Under the pieces are notes generated by a model. It worked only from the letters and a program-made list of their open reading frames with translations, did no database searches and was not told where the DNA came from. A stretch of 64,000 nt of DNA from Cupriavidus sp. WKF15 (GTDB lineage Bacteria > Pseudomonadota > Gammaproteobacteria > Burkholderiales > Burkholderiaceae). Shown here one piece after another: positions 44,267 through 52,528 of the stretch. The position numbers were made by a program, and so were the translations under genes. The stretch covers positions 310,001-374,000 of the forward strand of contig NZ_CP119573.1 in assembly GCF_029278605.1 (NCBI RefSeq), read 5' to 3'. Numbering within the stretch: position 1 is the first letter of the stretch; each line of letters starts with the position of its first letter.

Positions 44267-45088
44267 ATGGCCGCCGAATCGATCGCGCTTCCCGCACGCG
44301 CGGCCGTCAGCGCCGCCGGCTGGCACTGGCGCGAGGCCACGCTGTGGCTGCTGGCATGGCCCGTGCCGCTTGCACTGCTGCTGCTCTGGTACGTGGCGGC
44401 GCGCTACGAGTGGATTCCGCCGCAGGTGTTGCCCACGCCCGAGTCGGTGGCGCTGACGCTGGCCGATCTCTGGCGAAGCGGCGAGCTGCAGTCGAACCTG
44501 GCCGTCAGCGCGCTGCGCGTGGCGAGCGGCTTCGCGGCCGGCCTTGTCGGCGGACTGGCGCTGGGCGCGGCGATGGGGCTCTTCCCAACGTTCCGCGACT
44601 ATGTCTATCCCACCTTCAAGGCCTTCAGCCAGGTACCCGTGCTCGGCTGGCTGCCGCTGCTGATGCTGCTGGTCGGCATCGACGAAGCGCTCAAGGTCAT
44701 CCTGATCGCCAAGGCCGCGCTGGTACCGATTGCACTCAACACATACAAAGGCATCGGCAATGTGCCGGTGCGCTATCTCGAGGTCGCGCGCGTGCTGCGC
44801 CTGACGCGCTGGCAGACGCTCGCGCGCGTGGTGCTGCCCGCGGCCGCCGCGCCGGTCTGGAACGGCATCCGCTACGGCCTGACGCATGCGTGGCTGGCGC
44901 TTGTGGTGGTGGAGCTGCTGGCTTCGTCCGAAGGGCTCGGCTACATGATCGTGTACGGGCGCCAGCTGTTCCAGCTCGACATGGTGATCGCGGCCGTGGT
45001 GGTGGTCGGTGTGGTGGGCCTTGCGCTGGACAAGGCACTGGCGCTCGCCGAGCGCGCGGTGCTGCGCTGGCGCAAGCCGGGCTTCTGA
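44267..45088 (+). CDS. ABC transporter permease (SsuC/TauC type), first copy
   Basis: The 273-residue protein has about six membrane helices and the EAA loop of NitT/TauT permeases (YLEVARVLRLTRWQTLARVVLPAAAAPVWNGIRYGL, recognised core EVARVLRLTRWQTLARVVLP). It starts four bases after the receptor gene ends. Unusually the operon has a second permease, so the pair may form a heterodimer. Membrane partner of the ATPase encoded at 45925. Confidence 0.9.
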   Translation: MAAESIALPARAAVSAAGWHWREATLWLLAWPVPLALLLLWYVAARYEWIPPQVLPTPESVALTLADLWRSGELQSNLAVSALRVASGFAAGLVGGLALGAAMGLFPTFRDYVYPTFKAFSQVPVLGWLPLLMLLVGIDEALKVILIAKAALVPIALNTYKGIGNVPVRYLEVARVLRLTRWQTLARVVLPAAAAPVWNGIRYGLTHAWLALVVVELLASSEGLGYMIVYGRQLFQLDMVIAAVVVVGVVGLALDKALALAERAVLRWRKPGF

Positions 45089-45098
45089 GGAGCAGGGC

Positions 45099-45902
45099 AT
45101 GACGACACAAGCCACCATTTTCCCGCGGCGCGCGCGCATTCCGCGCGCCGCGCGCGGCTGGGTATTGCCGCTGGCGTTGCTCGCGCTATGGTGGGCAGCG
45201 GTGCGCTTCGGCTGGTCGAAATCGCCATTGCTGGTGCCGGTGTCCAGGGTCTGGGAGACGGCGGTCCGGCAGGCGAGCAGCGGCGAACTGGCGGTCTCTC
45301 TTTCCGCCAGCCTGTGGCGCGACCTTGCCGGCTTTGCGCTCGGCGCCAGCGCCGGGCTGGCGTTCGGCGCGGCACTCGGCCTGTCCCGCCTGTTCGAGCG
45401 GCTGGTCGGTCCCACCTTCCACACCGTCAAGCAGATCTCGCTGTTCGCGTGGATTCCGCTGATCTCGGTCTGGTTCGGGCTCGGCGATGCCGCCAAGGTG
45501 GTGTTCCTGTCGCTCGCGGCATTCTTCCCCGTGGTGCTCAATACCTTCGAAGGCATCCGGGCCGTGCCGGCCGACCTGCTGGAGGTGGCGCGCGTGCTGA
45601 AGTTCTCGCGCACGCAGGTGCTATGGCGCGTGGTGCTGCCGTCGGCGTCGCCGTCGATCTTCGCCGGCATCCACCTGGGGCTGATCTACGCGTGGCTCGC
45701 CACGCTCGGCGCGGAGTACCTGCTGGTGTCAGGCAAGGGCATCGGCAACACCATGATCGACGGCCGCGAGAACTTCTGGATGGACCTGGTGATCTTCGGC
45801 GTGATCGTGGTGGGCCTCGTGGGCTTCACGCTGAACTGGATCGCCAGCCGCATCGAACAACGCCTGCTCGCCTGGCGCGGCCGCTCGGTCGCCGCAGCTT
45901 GA
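45099..45902 (+). CDS. ABC transporter permease (SsuC/TauC type), second copy
   Basis: The 267-residue protein is homologous to the preceding permease: membrane helices from residue 20 and the EAA loop as LLEVARVLKFSRTQVLWRVVLP. GAGGAGC precedes the ATG at 45099. Two different permease genes in one sulfonate-type operon are less usual than one; they may work as a heterodimer or reflect duplication followed by divergence. Confidence 0.9.
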   Translation: MTTQATIFPRRARIPRAARGWVLPLALLALWWAAVRFGWSKSPLLVPVSRVWETAVRQASSGELAVSLSASLWRDLAGFALGASAGLAFGAALGLSRLFERLVGPTFHTVKQISLFAWIPLISVWFGLGDAAKVVFLSLAAFFPVVLNTFEGIRAVPADLLEVARVLKFSRTQVLWRVVLPSASPSIFAGIHLGLIYAWLATLGAEYLLVSGKGIGNTMIDGRENFWMDLVIFGVIVVGLVGFTLNWIASRIEQRLLAWRGRSVAAA

Positions 45903-45924
45903 ACACCCTGACACGGAGAACCTT

Positions 45925-46770
45925 ATGGCACATGCCGGCACGCTCGAGATCGCGCACCTGCACAAGCAATACGATGTGAAAGGCCAGGCGCTGCCTGTGC
46001 TCGAAGATGTCACGCTGACCATCGCCCCGGGCGAGTTCGTCAGCATCGTAGGCGCCAGCGGCTGCGGCAAGTCCACCCTGCTTCGGCTGGTGGTAGGGCT
46101 CGAAGAAGACTACCGCGGCGAGATCCTGCTCGACGGCCGGCGCGTGGCGGGCACCAGCCTGCAGCGCGGCATCGTGTTCCAGGAACACCGGTTGTTCCCG
46201 TGGCTGACGGTCGAACAGAACATCCGGCTGTCCTTGCTGAATACGCCCGGAACCGAAGCCGAGAAGAGCCGCAACGTGCGCGAGCATATCGCGCTGGTCG
46301 GGCTGGCGGGCTTCGAGCAGGCATATCCGCACCAGCTTTCCGGCGGCATGTCGCAGCGCGTGGCGATTGCCCGCGCACTGGTGACGCGCCCCGACATCCT
46401 GCTGCTGGACGAGCCGTTCGGCGCGCTCGACGCGCTCACGCGCGCCTACCTGCAGCAGGAACTGCACCGCATCTGGCAGGCCGAGGGCATCACCATGATC
46501 CTGGTGACCCATGACGTCGAGGAAGCCGTCTACCTCGGCGACCGCGTGGTGGTGATGGAACCGCGCCCCGGCCGCATCCGCCGCATCGTGCCGGTGGACC
46601 TGCCGCATCCGCGCGAACGCGCGTCCCTGCCCTTTGCGCGCGTGCGCGACGGCGTACTGCGCGAGTTCACCGGGCGCCTGGCCGAGCTGGCCGAGCCGCC
46701 GCTGCACGCCCCGGCACGCGCGGCCGATGCCATCGACCGCCTGCCCCCCACTTTCCAGTTTGCTGTCTGA
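45925..46770 (+). CDS. ABC transporter ATP-binding protein (SsuB/TauB type)
   Basis: The 281-residue ATPase has a complete nucleotide-binding domain: Walker A GASGCGKST (about 44-52), Q-loop VFQEHRLFPW, signature LSGGMSQR, Walker B ILLLDEPFGALD and switch His in VTHDVEEA. It energises import by the two permeases just upstream. CGGAGAA precedes the ATG. The C-terminal tail of about 40 residues after the domain is usual for this subfamily. Confidence 0.94.
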   Translation: MAHAGTLEIAHLHKQYDVKGQALPVLEDVTLTIAPGEFVSIVGASGCGKSTLLRLVVGLEEDYRGEILLDGRRVAGTSLQRGIVFQEHRLFPWLTVEQNIRLSLLNTPGTEAEKSRNVREHIALVGLAGFEQAYPHQLSGGMSQRVAIARALVTRPDILLLDEPFGALDALTRAYLQQELHRIWQAEGITMILVTHDVEEAVYLGDRVVVMEPRPGRIRRIVPVDLPHPRERASLPFARVRDGVLREFTGRLAELAEPPLHAPARAADAIDRLPPTFQFAV

Positions 46771-46798
46771 CCCAACCGTCGCCACCCGGAGACCGACC

Positions 46799-47773
46799 AT
46801 GACCCAAACGCAAGCCAAGCAGGACCCGCAGACCGAACCGGCACAACTCGACATCCATCCCGTGGCCGGGCGCCTTGGCGCCGAAATACGCGGCGTGGCG
46901 CTGCGGGGCGACCTGCCCGCGGCCACCTTTGCCGCCATCCGCGCCGCACTGCTGCGCTACAAGGTGCTGTTCTTCCGCGACCAGGGCCATCTCGACGACG
47001 CGTCGCAGGAAGCCTTCGCCCGGCTGTTCGGCGACCTCGTGCCGCATCCGACGGTGCCCTCGCGCGAGGGCACGCGCAATGTGCTCGAGCTCGATTCGGA
47101 GCATGGCGGACGCGCCAATTCCTGGCACACCGACGTGACTTTCGACCTGGCCTACCCGCAGGTCTCGGTGCTGCGCGGGGTGACGATTCCCGAGGCGGGC
47201 GGCGACACGGTCTGGGCAAACACCGCGGCCGCCTACCAGGACCTGCCCGATTCGCTGCGCGAACTGGCCGACAAGCTGCGGGCACTGCATACCAACGACT
47301 ACGACTACGCGGCGACGCGCGCCAACCCCGATGCCGGCGGCGTCAGGCGCTACCGCGAAGTGTTCACGTCGGCCATCTACGAGACCGAGCACCCGGTGGT
47401 CCGCGTACACCCGGAAACCGGCGAGCGCACGCTGGTGCTCGGTCATTTCGTCAAGAAGCTGCTCGGCTACTCTTCGGTGGACTCCGCGCACCTCGTTGCG
47501 GTACTGCAGGGGCACGTGCACCGCCTCGAGAACACGGTGCGCTGGCGCTGGCGCACGGGCGACGTGGCCATCTGGGACAACCGCGCCACGCAGCACTATG
47601 CGATCAACGACTACGGCGAGGCGCGGCGCGTGGTACGGCGCGTGACCATCGCCGGCGACGTGCCGGTCGGCGCGGACGGCCGCCCCAGCGTGGCGGTCAA
47701 GTCCGGCGTGCGGCGCGACGCCGCGGAGCCGGCCAACCAGGCTGCAGCGGACGCGGCAACCCGGGCGGCCTGA
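46799..47773 (+). CDS. TauD/TfdA-family dioxygenase linked to the sulfonate transporter
   Basis: The 324-residue enzyme has the iron-binding HxD as WHTDVTF, distal His in ATQHYAIND and the 2-oxoglutarate Arg in RRVVRRVTI. Size and motif spacing agree with taurine or alkylsulfonate dioxygenases. CCGGAGACC precedes the ATG at 46799. Being the last gene of the transporter operon, it should release sulfite from the imported sulfonate in the cytosol. It differs clearly from the paralogue at 40822, so the substrates may differ. Confidence 0.91.
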   Translation: MTQTQAKQDPQTEPAQLDIHPVAGRLGAEIRGVALRGDLPAATFAAIRAALLRYKVLFFRDQGHLDDASQEAFARLFGDLVPHPTVPSREGTRNVLELDSEHGGRANSWHTDVTFDLAYPQVSVLRGVTIPEAGGDTVWANTAAAYQDLPDSLRELADKLRALHTNDYDYAATRANPDAGGVRRYREVFTSAIYETEHPVVRVHPETGERTLVLGHFVKKLLGYSSVDSAHLVAVLQGHVHRLENTVRWRWRTGDVAIWDNRATQHYAINDYGEARRVVRRVTIAGDVPVGADGRPSVAVKSGVRRDAAEPANQAAADAATRAA

Positions 47774-47961
47774 GCGGAGCCGGAACCGTTCCCGGCGGCG
47801 CTGGCCGCGCATAAGCAAATGCAATATGGTTCGTAGCCGCGCATGGCCCCGGGCACCATGCGCTGCTACCATGCCCAGGCCCGGCGCACCGTACGTTGCG
47901 GCTTCACCCGGCATCTACCTCACGCATGCCGGTCCAGCACCCGACCCATAACAACCCGATC

Positions 47962-49236
47962 ATGAGACTTGAAACCATTGCCGTCCACGGCGGCTATTCG
48001 CCCGACCCGACCACGCGCGCTGTTGCGGTCCCGATCTACCAGACCGTCGCCTACTCGTTCGACAGCGCACAACATGGTGCGGACCTGTTCGACCTGAAGG
48101 TGCCCGGCAACATCTACAGCCGCATCATGAACCCGACCAACGACGTGCTGGAGCAGCGCCTGGCCGCGCTGGAGGGCGGCGTCGGCGCGCTGGCGCTGGC
48201 CTCGGGCATGGCGGCCATCACCTACGCCATCCAGACCATCGCGGAGGCCGGCGACAACATCGTCTCGTCCAGCCAGCTCTACGGCGGCACCTACAACCTG
48301 CTCGCGCACACGCTGCCGCAGTCGGGCATCGAGACGCGCTTTGCCGACGGCCGCAACCCGGCGAGCTTCGGCGACCTGATCGACGAGCGCACCAAGGCCG
48401 TGTTCGTGGAATCAGTGGGCAATCCGCTTGGCAATGTGGTCGACATCGAAGCCATTGCGCGCGTGGCGCACAACCACGGCGTGCCGCTGATCGTCGACAA
48501 CACCGTGCCGTCGCCGTACCTGTGCCGGCCGTTCGAGCACGGCGCGGACATCGTCGTGCATTCGCTGACCAAGTACCTGGGCGGCCACGGCAACAGCGTG
48601 GGCGGCGCCATCGTCGACAGCGGCAAGTTCCCGTGGGCCAGGCACAAGGAACGCTTCAGGCGCCTGAACGAACCCGACGTGTCCTACCACGGCGTGGTCT
48701 ACACCGAAGCGCTGGGCCCGGCTGCCTACATCGGCCGCGCACGCGTGGTGCCGCTGCGCAATACCGGCGCGGCGCTGTCGCCCTTCAATGCGTTCCTGAT
48801 CCTGCAGGGCATTGAAACCCTTGCGCTGCGCCTGGACCGCATTACCGAAAACGCGCTGGCCATCGCCAGGCACTTGCAGAAGCATCCCAAGGTCGATTGG
48901 GTCAACTTCGCCGGCCTGCCCGAACACACCGACCACGCGCTCGTGCAGAAGTACCTGGGCGGCCGCGGCCCCGGCATCCTGTCGTTCGGCCTGAAGGCCG
49001 GCGGGCGTGAAGGCGGCGCACGTTTCCTCGACGCACTGCAGCTGTTCACGCGCCTGGTCAACATCGGCGACGCCAAGTCGCTGGCCACGCATCCGGCTTC
49101 CACCACGCACCGCCAGCTCAACGCCGACGAGCTCAAGGCCGCGGGCGTGAGCGAGGACATGGTGCGCCTGTCCATCGGCATCGAGCACATCGATGACCTG
49201 ATCGAGGACCTCGACCGCGCGCTGGCTTCCACCTGA
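47962..49236 (+). CDS. O-acetylhomoserine sulfhydrylase-type PLP enzyme
   Basis: The 424-residue product is a Cys/Met-metabolism PLP enzyme of the MetY group: ETIAVHGGYSPDPTTRAVAVPIYQT at the N-terminus (core VAVPIYQTVAYSF), GMAAITYAIQT, and the PLP-lysine in HSLTKYLGGHG. MetY uses sulfide and O-acetylhomoserine to make homocysteine. The ATG at 47962 begins the conserved domain; an in-frame ATG at 47926 would add 12 residues. It stands next to sulfonate and methionine transport genes, fitting a sulfur-assimilation neighbourhood. Confidence 0.92.
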   Translation: MRLETIAVHGGYSPDPTTRAVAVPIYQTVAYSFDSAQHGADLFDLKVPGNIYSRIMNPTNDVLEQRLAALEGGVGALALASGMAAITYAIQTIAEAGDNIVSSSQLYGGTYNLLAHTLPQSGIETRFADGRNPASFGDLIDERTKAVFVESVGNPLGNVVDIEAIARVAHNHGVPLIVDNTVPSPYLCRPFEHGADIVVHSLTKYLGGHGNSVGGAIVDSGKFPWARHKERFRRLNEPDVSYHGVVYTEALGPAAYIGRARVVPLRNTGAALSPFNAFLILQGIETLALRLDRITENALAIARHLQKHPKVDWVNFAGLPEHTDHALVQKYLGGRGPGILSFGLKAGGREGGARFLDALQLFTRLVNIGDAKSLATHPASTTHRQLNADELKAAGVSEDMVRLSIGIEHIDDLIEDLDRALAST

Positions 49237-49245
49237 GCGCCGCCG

Positions 49246-49274
49246 TGCCCATATGTGCTTCCAGCATATGGGCA
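49246..49274. promoter_or_regulatory. perfect 10-bp inverted repeat between metY-like and metQ-like genes
   Basis: TGCCCATATG (49246-49255) and CATATGGGCA (49265-49274) are perfect complements with a nine-base centre. It starts 10 bases after the metY-like stop and lies about 100 bases before the metQ-like start. No T run follows, so an operator is as likely as a terminator. Confidence 0.5.
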
Positions 49275-49372
49275 TGACGAATTACTCGTTCCCTCATTGT
49301 CTGCCCCTCCCTACAATGGCCCGACCATGCAGCTGAACGCTGCGCCATTCCGAAAACCACGGGGGAGCTTTG

Positions 49373-50185
49373 ATGAAGATCGGCAAGGGGATCCGGCTGT
49401 TCGCAGCCGTGCTGGCAGTTGGCGTGATGCAGGCGGCGGGCGCTGCCGATCCGGACAAGAAGGAAATCCGCTTTGGCGCGACGGCCGGCCCGTACGCCGA
49501 CCAGATCCGCTACGGCGTGAAGCCGGTGCTGGAAAAGCGCGGCTACAAGGTCACCATCGTCGAGTTCAGCGACTACGTGCAGCCGAACCTGGCCCTGGCC
49601 GATGGCGCGATCGATGCCAACGCGTTCCAGCACGTGGCCTACCTGAAGAAGTTCTCGGCCGACCGCAAGCTGCAGCTGTCCGAAGTCGTCCAGGTGCCGA
49701 CCGCGCCGATCGGCATCTACAGCAACAAGCACAAGGCCCTGACGGAAGTGAAGGCCGGCGCCACGGTGTCGCTGCCCAACGACCCGACCAACTTCGCGCG
49801 CGCCATCACCATCCTGCAGCAGATCGGCTGGGTCACGCTCAAGCCGGGCACCGACAGCATCCGCGCGTCGGAGCGCGACATCGACAGCAACCCGCACAAG
49901 CTCAAGCTGATCCAGCTCGAAGCGGCGCAGCTGCCGCGCTCGCTCGATGACGTGGACTATGCCTTCGTCAACGGCAACTTCGCGCTGGCCGCGGGGATGA
50001 AGCTGACCTCGGCGCTGGCGCTCGAGAAGATTCCCGACTACTACATGAACCTGGTGGCGGTGAAGACGGCCGATCTCAACAAGCCGTTCGTGAAGGACAT
50101 TCGCGAGGCCTACCAGTCGGCCGAGTTCAAGGCCGTGGCACAGCAGCGCTTCGCGGGCTTCGTGCCGCCGGCTTACCAGAGGTAG
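49373..50185 (+). CDS. MetQ/NlpA-family substrate-binding protein
   Basis: The 270-residue receptor has a signal peptide (GIRLFAAVLAVGVMQAAGA) without a lipobox cysteine, unlike most MetQ lipoproteins. The mature part has the family's KKEIRFGATAGPYADQIRY and NANAFQHVAYL-type segments (DANAFQHVAYLKKF). It binds D/L-methionine or a related sulfur compound. The ATG at 49373 follows GGGGGAG. No metN or metI gene is adjacent, so its transporter lies elsewhere. A terminator follows at 50222. Confidence 0.9.
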   Translation: MKIGKGIRLFAAVLAVGVMQAAGAADPDKKEIRFGATAGPYADQIRYGVKPVLEKRGYKVTIVEFSDYVQPNLALADGAIDANAFQHVAYLKKFSADRKLQLSEVVQVPTAPIGIYSNKHKALTEVKAGATVSLPNDPTNFARAITILQQIGWVTLKPGTDSIRASERDIDSNPHKLKLIQLEAAQLPRSLDDVDYAFVNGNFALAAGMKLTSALALEKIPDYYMNLVAVKTADLNKPFVKDIREAYQSAEFKAVAQQRFAGFVPPAYQR

Positions 50186-50221
50186 GCGGCCGCGCTGATC
50201 CGCTGATCGCAGCCAGCACGG

Positions 50222-50243
50222 AAAGGCTCCCCCGGGAGCCTTT
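50222..50243 (+). terminator. rho-independent terminator after the metQ-like gene
   Basis: AAAGGCTCCC (50222-50231) pairs with GGGAGCCTTT (50234-50243), followed by the T-rich CTTGCTTTC. It is 36 bases after the stop codon. Confidence 0.85.
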
Positions 50244-50420
50244 CTTGCTTTCGATGCCAGGGTTGCGAGGCGGCCACGCTTCTGCGCCCCGAGTAACACA
50301 AACGCCGCTTTCCGTCCCCCGTACGCGCGCCCATGCCCTAAACTCAAAGCAACCCGACCCGGTCCTGCCGTTCCACAAGGATGCGCGGGATCCCTGACAC
50401 GCACATCGGAGGCCTCCCAC

Positions 50421-51521
50421 ATGGGCACGGTTGCGAGCTTTGACATCGGCTACACACGGTACCTGGACCTGCCGGGCGCATCCCCGGTTTCTTCTTCCCC
50501 TCTCCCGCCATTCGCCACCGATCCGGACGCGCTGCTGCCGCTGTACCGCGCGATGGTGCTGACCCGCCAGTTCGACCTCAAGGCCATTGCGCTGCAGCGC
50601 ACCGGCAAGATCGGCACGTTCGCCTCGGCGCTCGGGCAGGAAGCGGTCGGCGTAGGGGTGGCCAGCGCGATGCGGCCCGAGGACGTTCTGGTGCCGTCGT
50701 ACCGCGAACATGCCGCGCAGTTTGTGCGCGGCGTCACCATGACCGAGAGCCTGCTGTACTGGGGTGGCGACGAACGCGGCAGCGGATTTGCGGCAGCGCC
50801 GCATGACTTCGGCAACAATGTGCCGATCGGCACGCAGGTATCCCATGCCGCAGGCGTGGCCTATGCGTTCCTGCTGCGCAAGGAGCCACGCGTCGCGGTC
50901 TGCATGCTCGGCGATGGCGGCACTTCGAAGGGCGACTTCTACGAGGGCATGAACATGGCCGGTGCCTGGCATGCGCCGCTGGTCATCGTCGTGAGCAACA
51001 ACCAGTGGGCCATCTCCATGCCGCGCAGCCGCCAGACGGCCGCGCACACGCTCGCGCAGAAAGCGATCGCGGCGGGCATTCCGGGCGAACAGATCGACGG
51101 CAACGACGTGGTCGCCGTGCGGCACCGCGTGGGCGAGGCCATCGAGCGTGCCCGCGCCGGCGAAGGGCCGGCGCTGATCGAGGCCGTCACCTACCGGCTT
51201 GGCGACCACACCACGGCCGACGATGCGTCGCGCTACCGCGACGAGTCGACCGTCAAGGCGCACTGGCAGGCCGAGCCGCTGCTCCGGCTGCGCGAGCACC
51301 TGCTGAAGCTCGATGCATGGGACGCGGGCCGCGAAGAGGCGCTGGTGCGCGAGTGCTCGCAGCAAGTGGCAAAAGCCGTCGAAGCCTACCTGGCGCTGCC
51401 GCCGCCGGAACCGGAGGCGATGTTCGACTGCCTGTTCGCCACCATGCCGGCGGCGCTGCAGGAACAGCTGGCGACAGCGCGGCGCTACGCCGCGCCGCAT
51501 GGCCAGCCCAACCCGAACTGA
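50421..51521 (+). CDS. 2-oxoacid dehydrogenase E1 component, alpha subunit
   Basis: Thiamine-diphosphate-dependent E1 alpha of 366 residues. The TPP motif runs from GDGGTSKGDFYEG to NNQWAIS, and HAAGVAYAFLLRK and SYREHAAQFVRG are typical. CGGAGG precedes the ATG at 50421. With the following two genes it forms an E1alpha-E1beta-E2 operon for decarboxylation of pyruvate, a branched-chain oxo acid or acetoin. Motifs near the active site fit the heterotetrameric E1 found in Gram-positive-type PDH and BCKDH rather than the homodimeric AceE usual in betaproteobacteria, so this is probably a second, specialised complex. Confidence 0.92.
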   Translation: MGTVASFDIGYTRYLDLPGASPVSSSPLPPFATDPDALLPLYRAMVLTRQFDLKAIALQRTGKIGTFASALGQEAVGVGVASAMRPEDVLVPSYREHAAQFVRGVTMTESLLYWGGDERGSGFAAAPHDFGNNVPIGTQVSHAAGVAYAFLLRKEPRVAVCMLGDGGTSKGDFYEGMNMAGAWHAPLVIVVSNNQWAISMPRSRQTAAHTLAQKAIAAGIPGEQIDGNDVVAVRHRVGEAIERARAGEGPALIEAVTYRLGDHTTADDASRYRDESTVKAHWQAEPLLRLREHLLKLDAWDAGREEALVRECSQQVAKAVEAYLALPPPEPEAMFDCLFATMPAALQEQLATARRYAAPHGQPNPN

Positions 51522-51532
51522 GCGAGCGCACC

Positions 51533-52510
51533 ATGGCTGAAATCACTCTGGTCGAGGCCGTCAACCAGGCGCTGGGCTACGCGCTGGAACATGACCCCGA
51601 CGTACTGCTGCTGGGCGAGGACATCGGCGTCAATGGCGGCGTGTTCCGCGCCACGGTCGGCCTGCAGGCCCGCTTCGGTCCGCTGCGCGTGCTGGACACC
51701 CCGCTGGCCGAGGCCGGCATTGTCGGCGCCGCGATCGGCATGGCGGCAATGGGGCTCAAGCCGGTGGCCGAGATCCAGTTCACGGGCTTCATCTATCCGG
51801 CCATCGACAACATCATCAACCACGCCGGGCGCATGCGGCACCGCACGCGCAACCGGCTGGGCTGCCCGCTGGTGGTGCGCTCGCCGTTCGGCGCGGGCAT
51901 CCACGCGCCCGAGCATCATTCGGAAAGCCCCGAGGCCATGTTCGCCCACATCCCCGGCATTCGCGTCGTCATCCCGTCGTCGCCCGCGCGCGCCTATGGC
52001 CTGCTGCTGGCCGCGATCAACGACCCCGATCCGGTGATCTTCCTGGAACCGACGCGCCTGTACCGGCTGTTCCGCCAGGAGGTCGCCAATGACGGCGCGG
52101 CGTTGCCGCTCGACGCCTGCTTCACGCTGCGCGAAGGCAGCGATGTCACGCTGGTGAGCTGGGGCGCGATGGTGCAGGAAACGCTGGCCGCCGCGGACCA
52201 GCTTGCCGAAGAGGGCGTGTCCGCCGCCGTGATCGACGTGGCCACGCTCAAGCCACTCGACATGCAGACCATCCTCGAATCGGTGGCGCGCACGAGCCGC
52301 TGCGTGATCGTGCACGAGGCGCCGCGCACCGCCGGCTTCGGCGCGGAGATCGCGGCGGGGCTGGCCGATGCCGGCCTGTACTCGCTGGCGGCGCCAGTGC
52401 AGCGCGTGACGGGATTCGACACCGTGGTGCCGCTGGCGCGGCTCGAGCATACCTACCTGCCCAGCGTGGCGCGCATTGTCGATGCCGTGCGCAAGGCGCT
52501 GGCCGGCTGA
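51533..52510 (+). CDS. 2-oxoacid dehydrogenase E1 component, beta subunit
   Basis: The 325-residue E1 beta has LGEDIGVNGGVFRATVGLQ near residue 26, DTPLAEAGIVGAAIGMA near 60 and EAPRTAGFGAEIAA near 265, all standard for PdhB/BkdB. It completes the alpha2beta2 E1. Only 11 bases separate it from E1alpha and 18 from E2. Length is normal for the family. Substrate class (pyruvate versus branched-chain) cannot be fixed from the motifs alone. Confidence 0.93.
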   Translation: MAEITLVEAVNQALGYALEHDPDVLLLGEDIGVNGGVFRATVGLQARFGPLRVLDTPLAEAGIVGAAIGMAAMGLKPVAEIQFTGFIYPAIDNIINHAGRMRHRTRNRLGCPLVVRSPFGAGIHAPEHHSESPEAMFAHIPGIRVVIPSSPARAYGLLLAAINDPDPVIFLEPTRLYRLFRQEVANDGAALPLDACFTLREGSDVTLVSWGAMVQETLAAADQLAEEGVSAAVIDVATLKPLDMQTILESVARTSRCVIVHEAPRTAGFGAEIAAGLADAGLYSLAAPVQRVTGFDTVVPLARLEHTYLPSVARIVDAVRKALAG

Positions 52511-52528
52511 CGATCCGGGGACGCAACC

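Noticed and set aside
44090..45670. Minus-strand open frame of 526 codons
   Set aside because: Opposite the receptor and permease genes; no recognisable domain.
47774..47961. SAM or SAH riboswitch before the metY-like gene
   Set aside because: The 190-base gap shows no recognisable SAM-II or SAH aptamer core by eye; a covariance search (Rfam) would be needed and a hit would reverse this.
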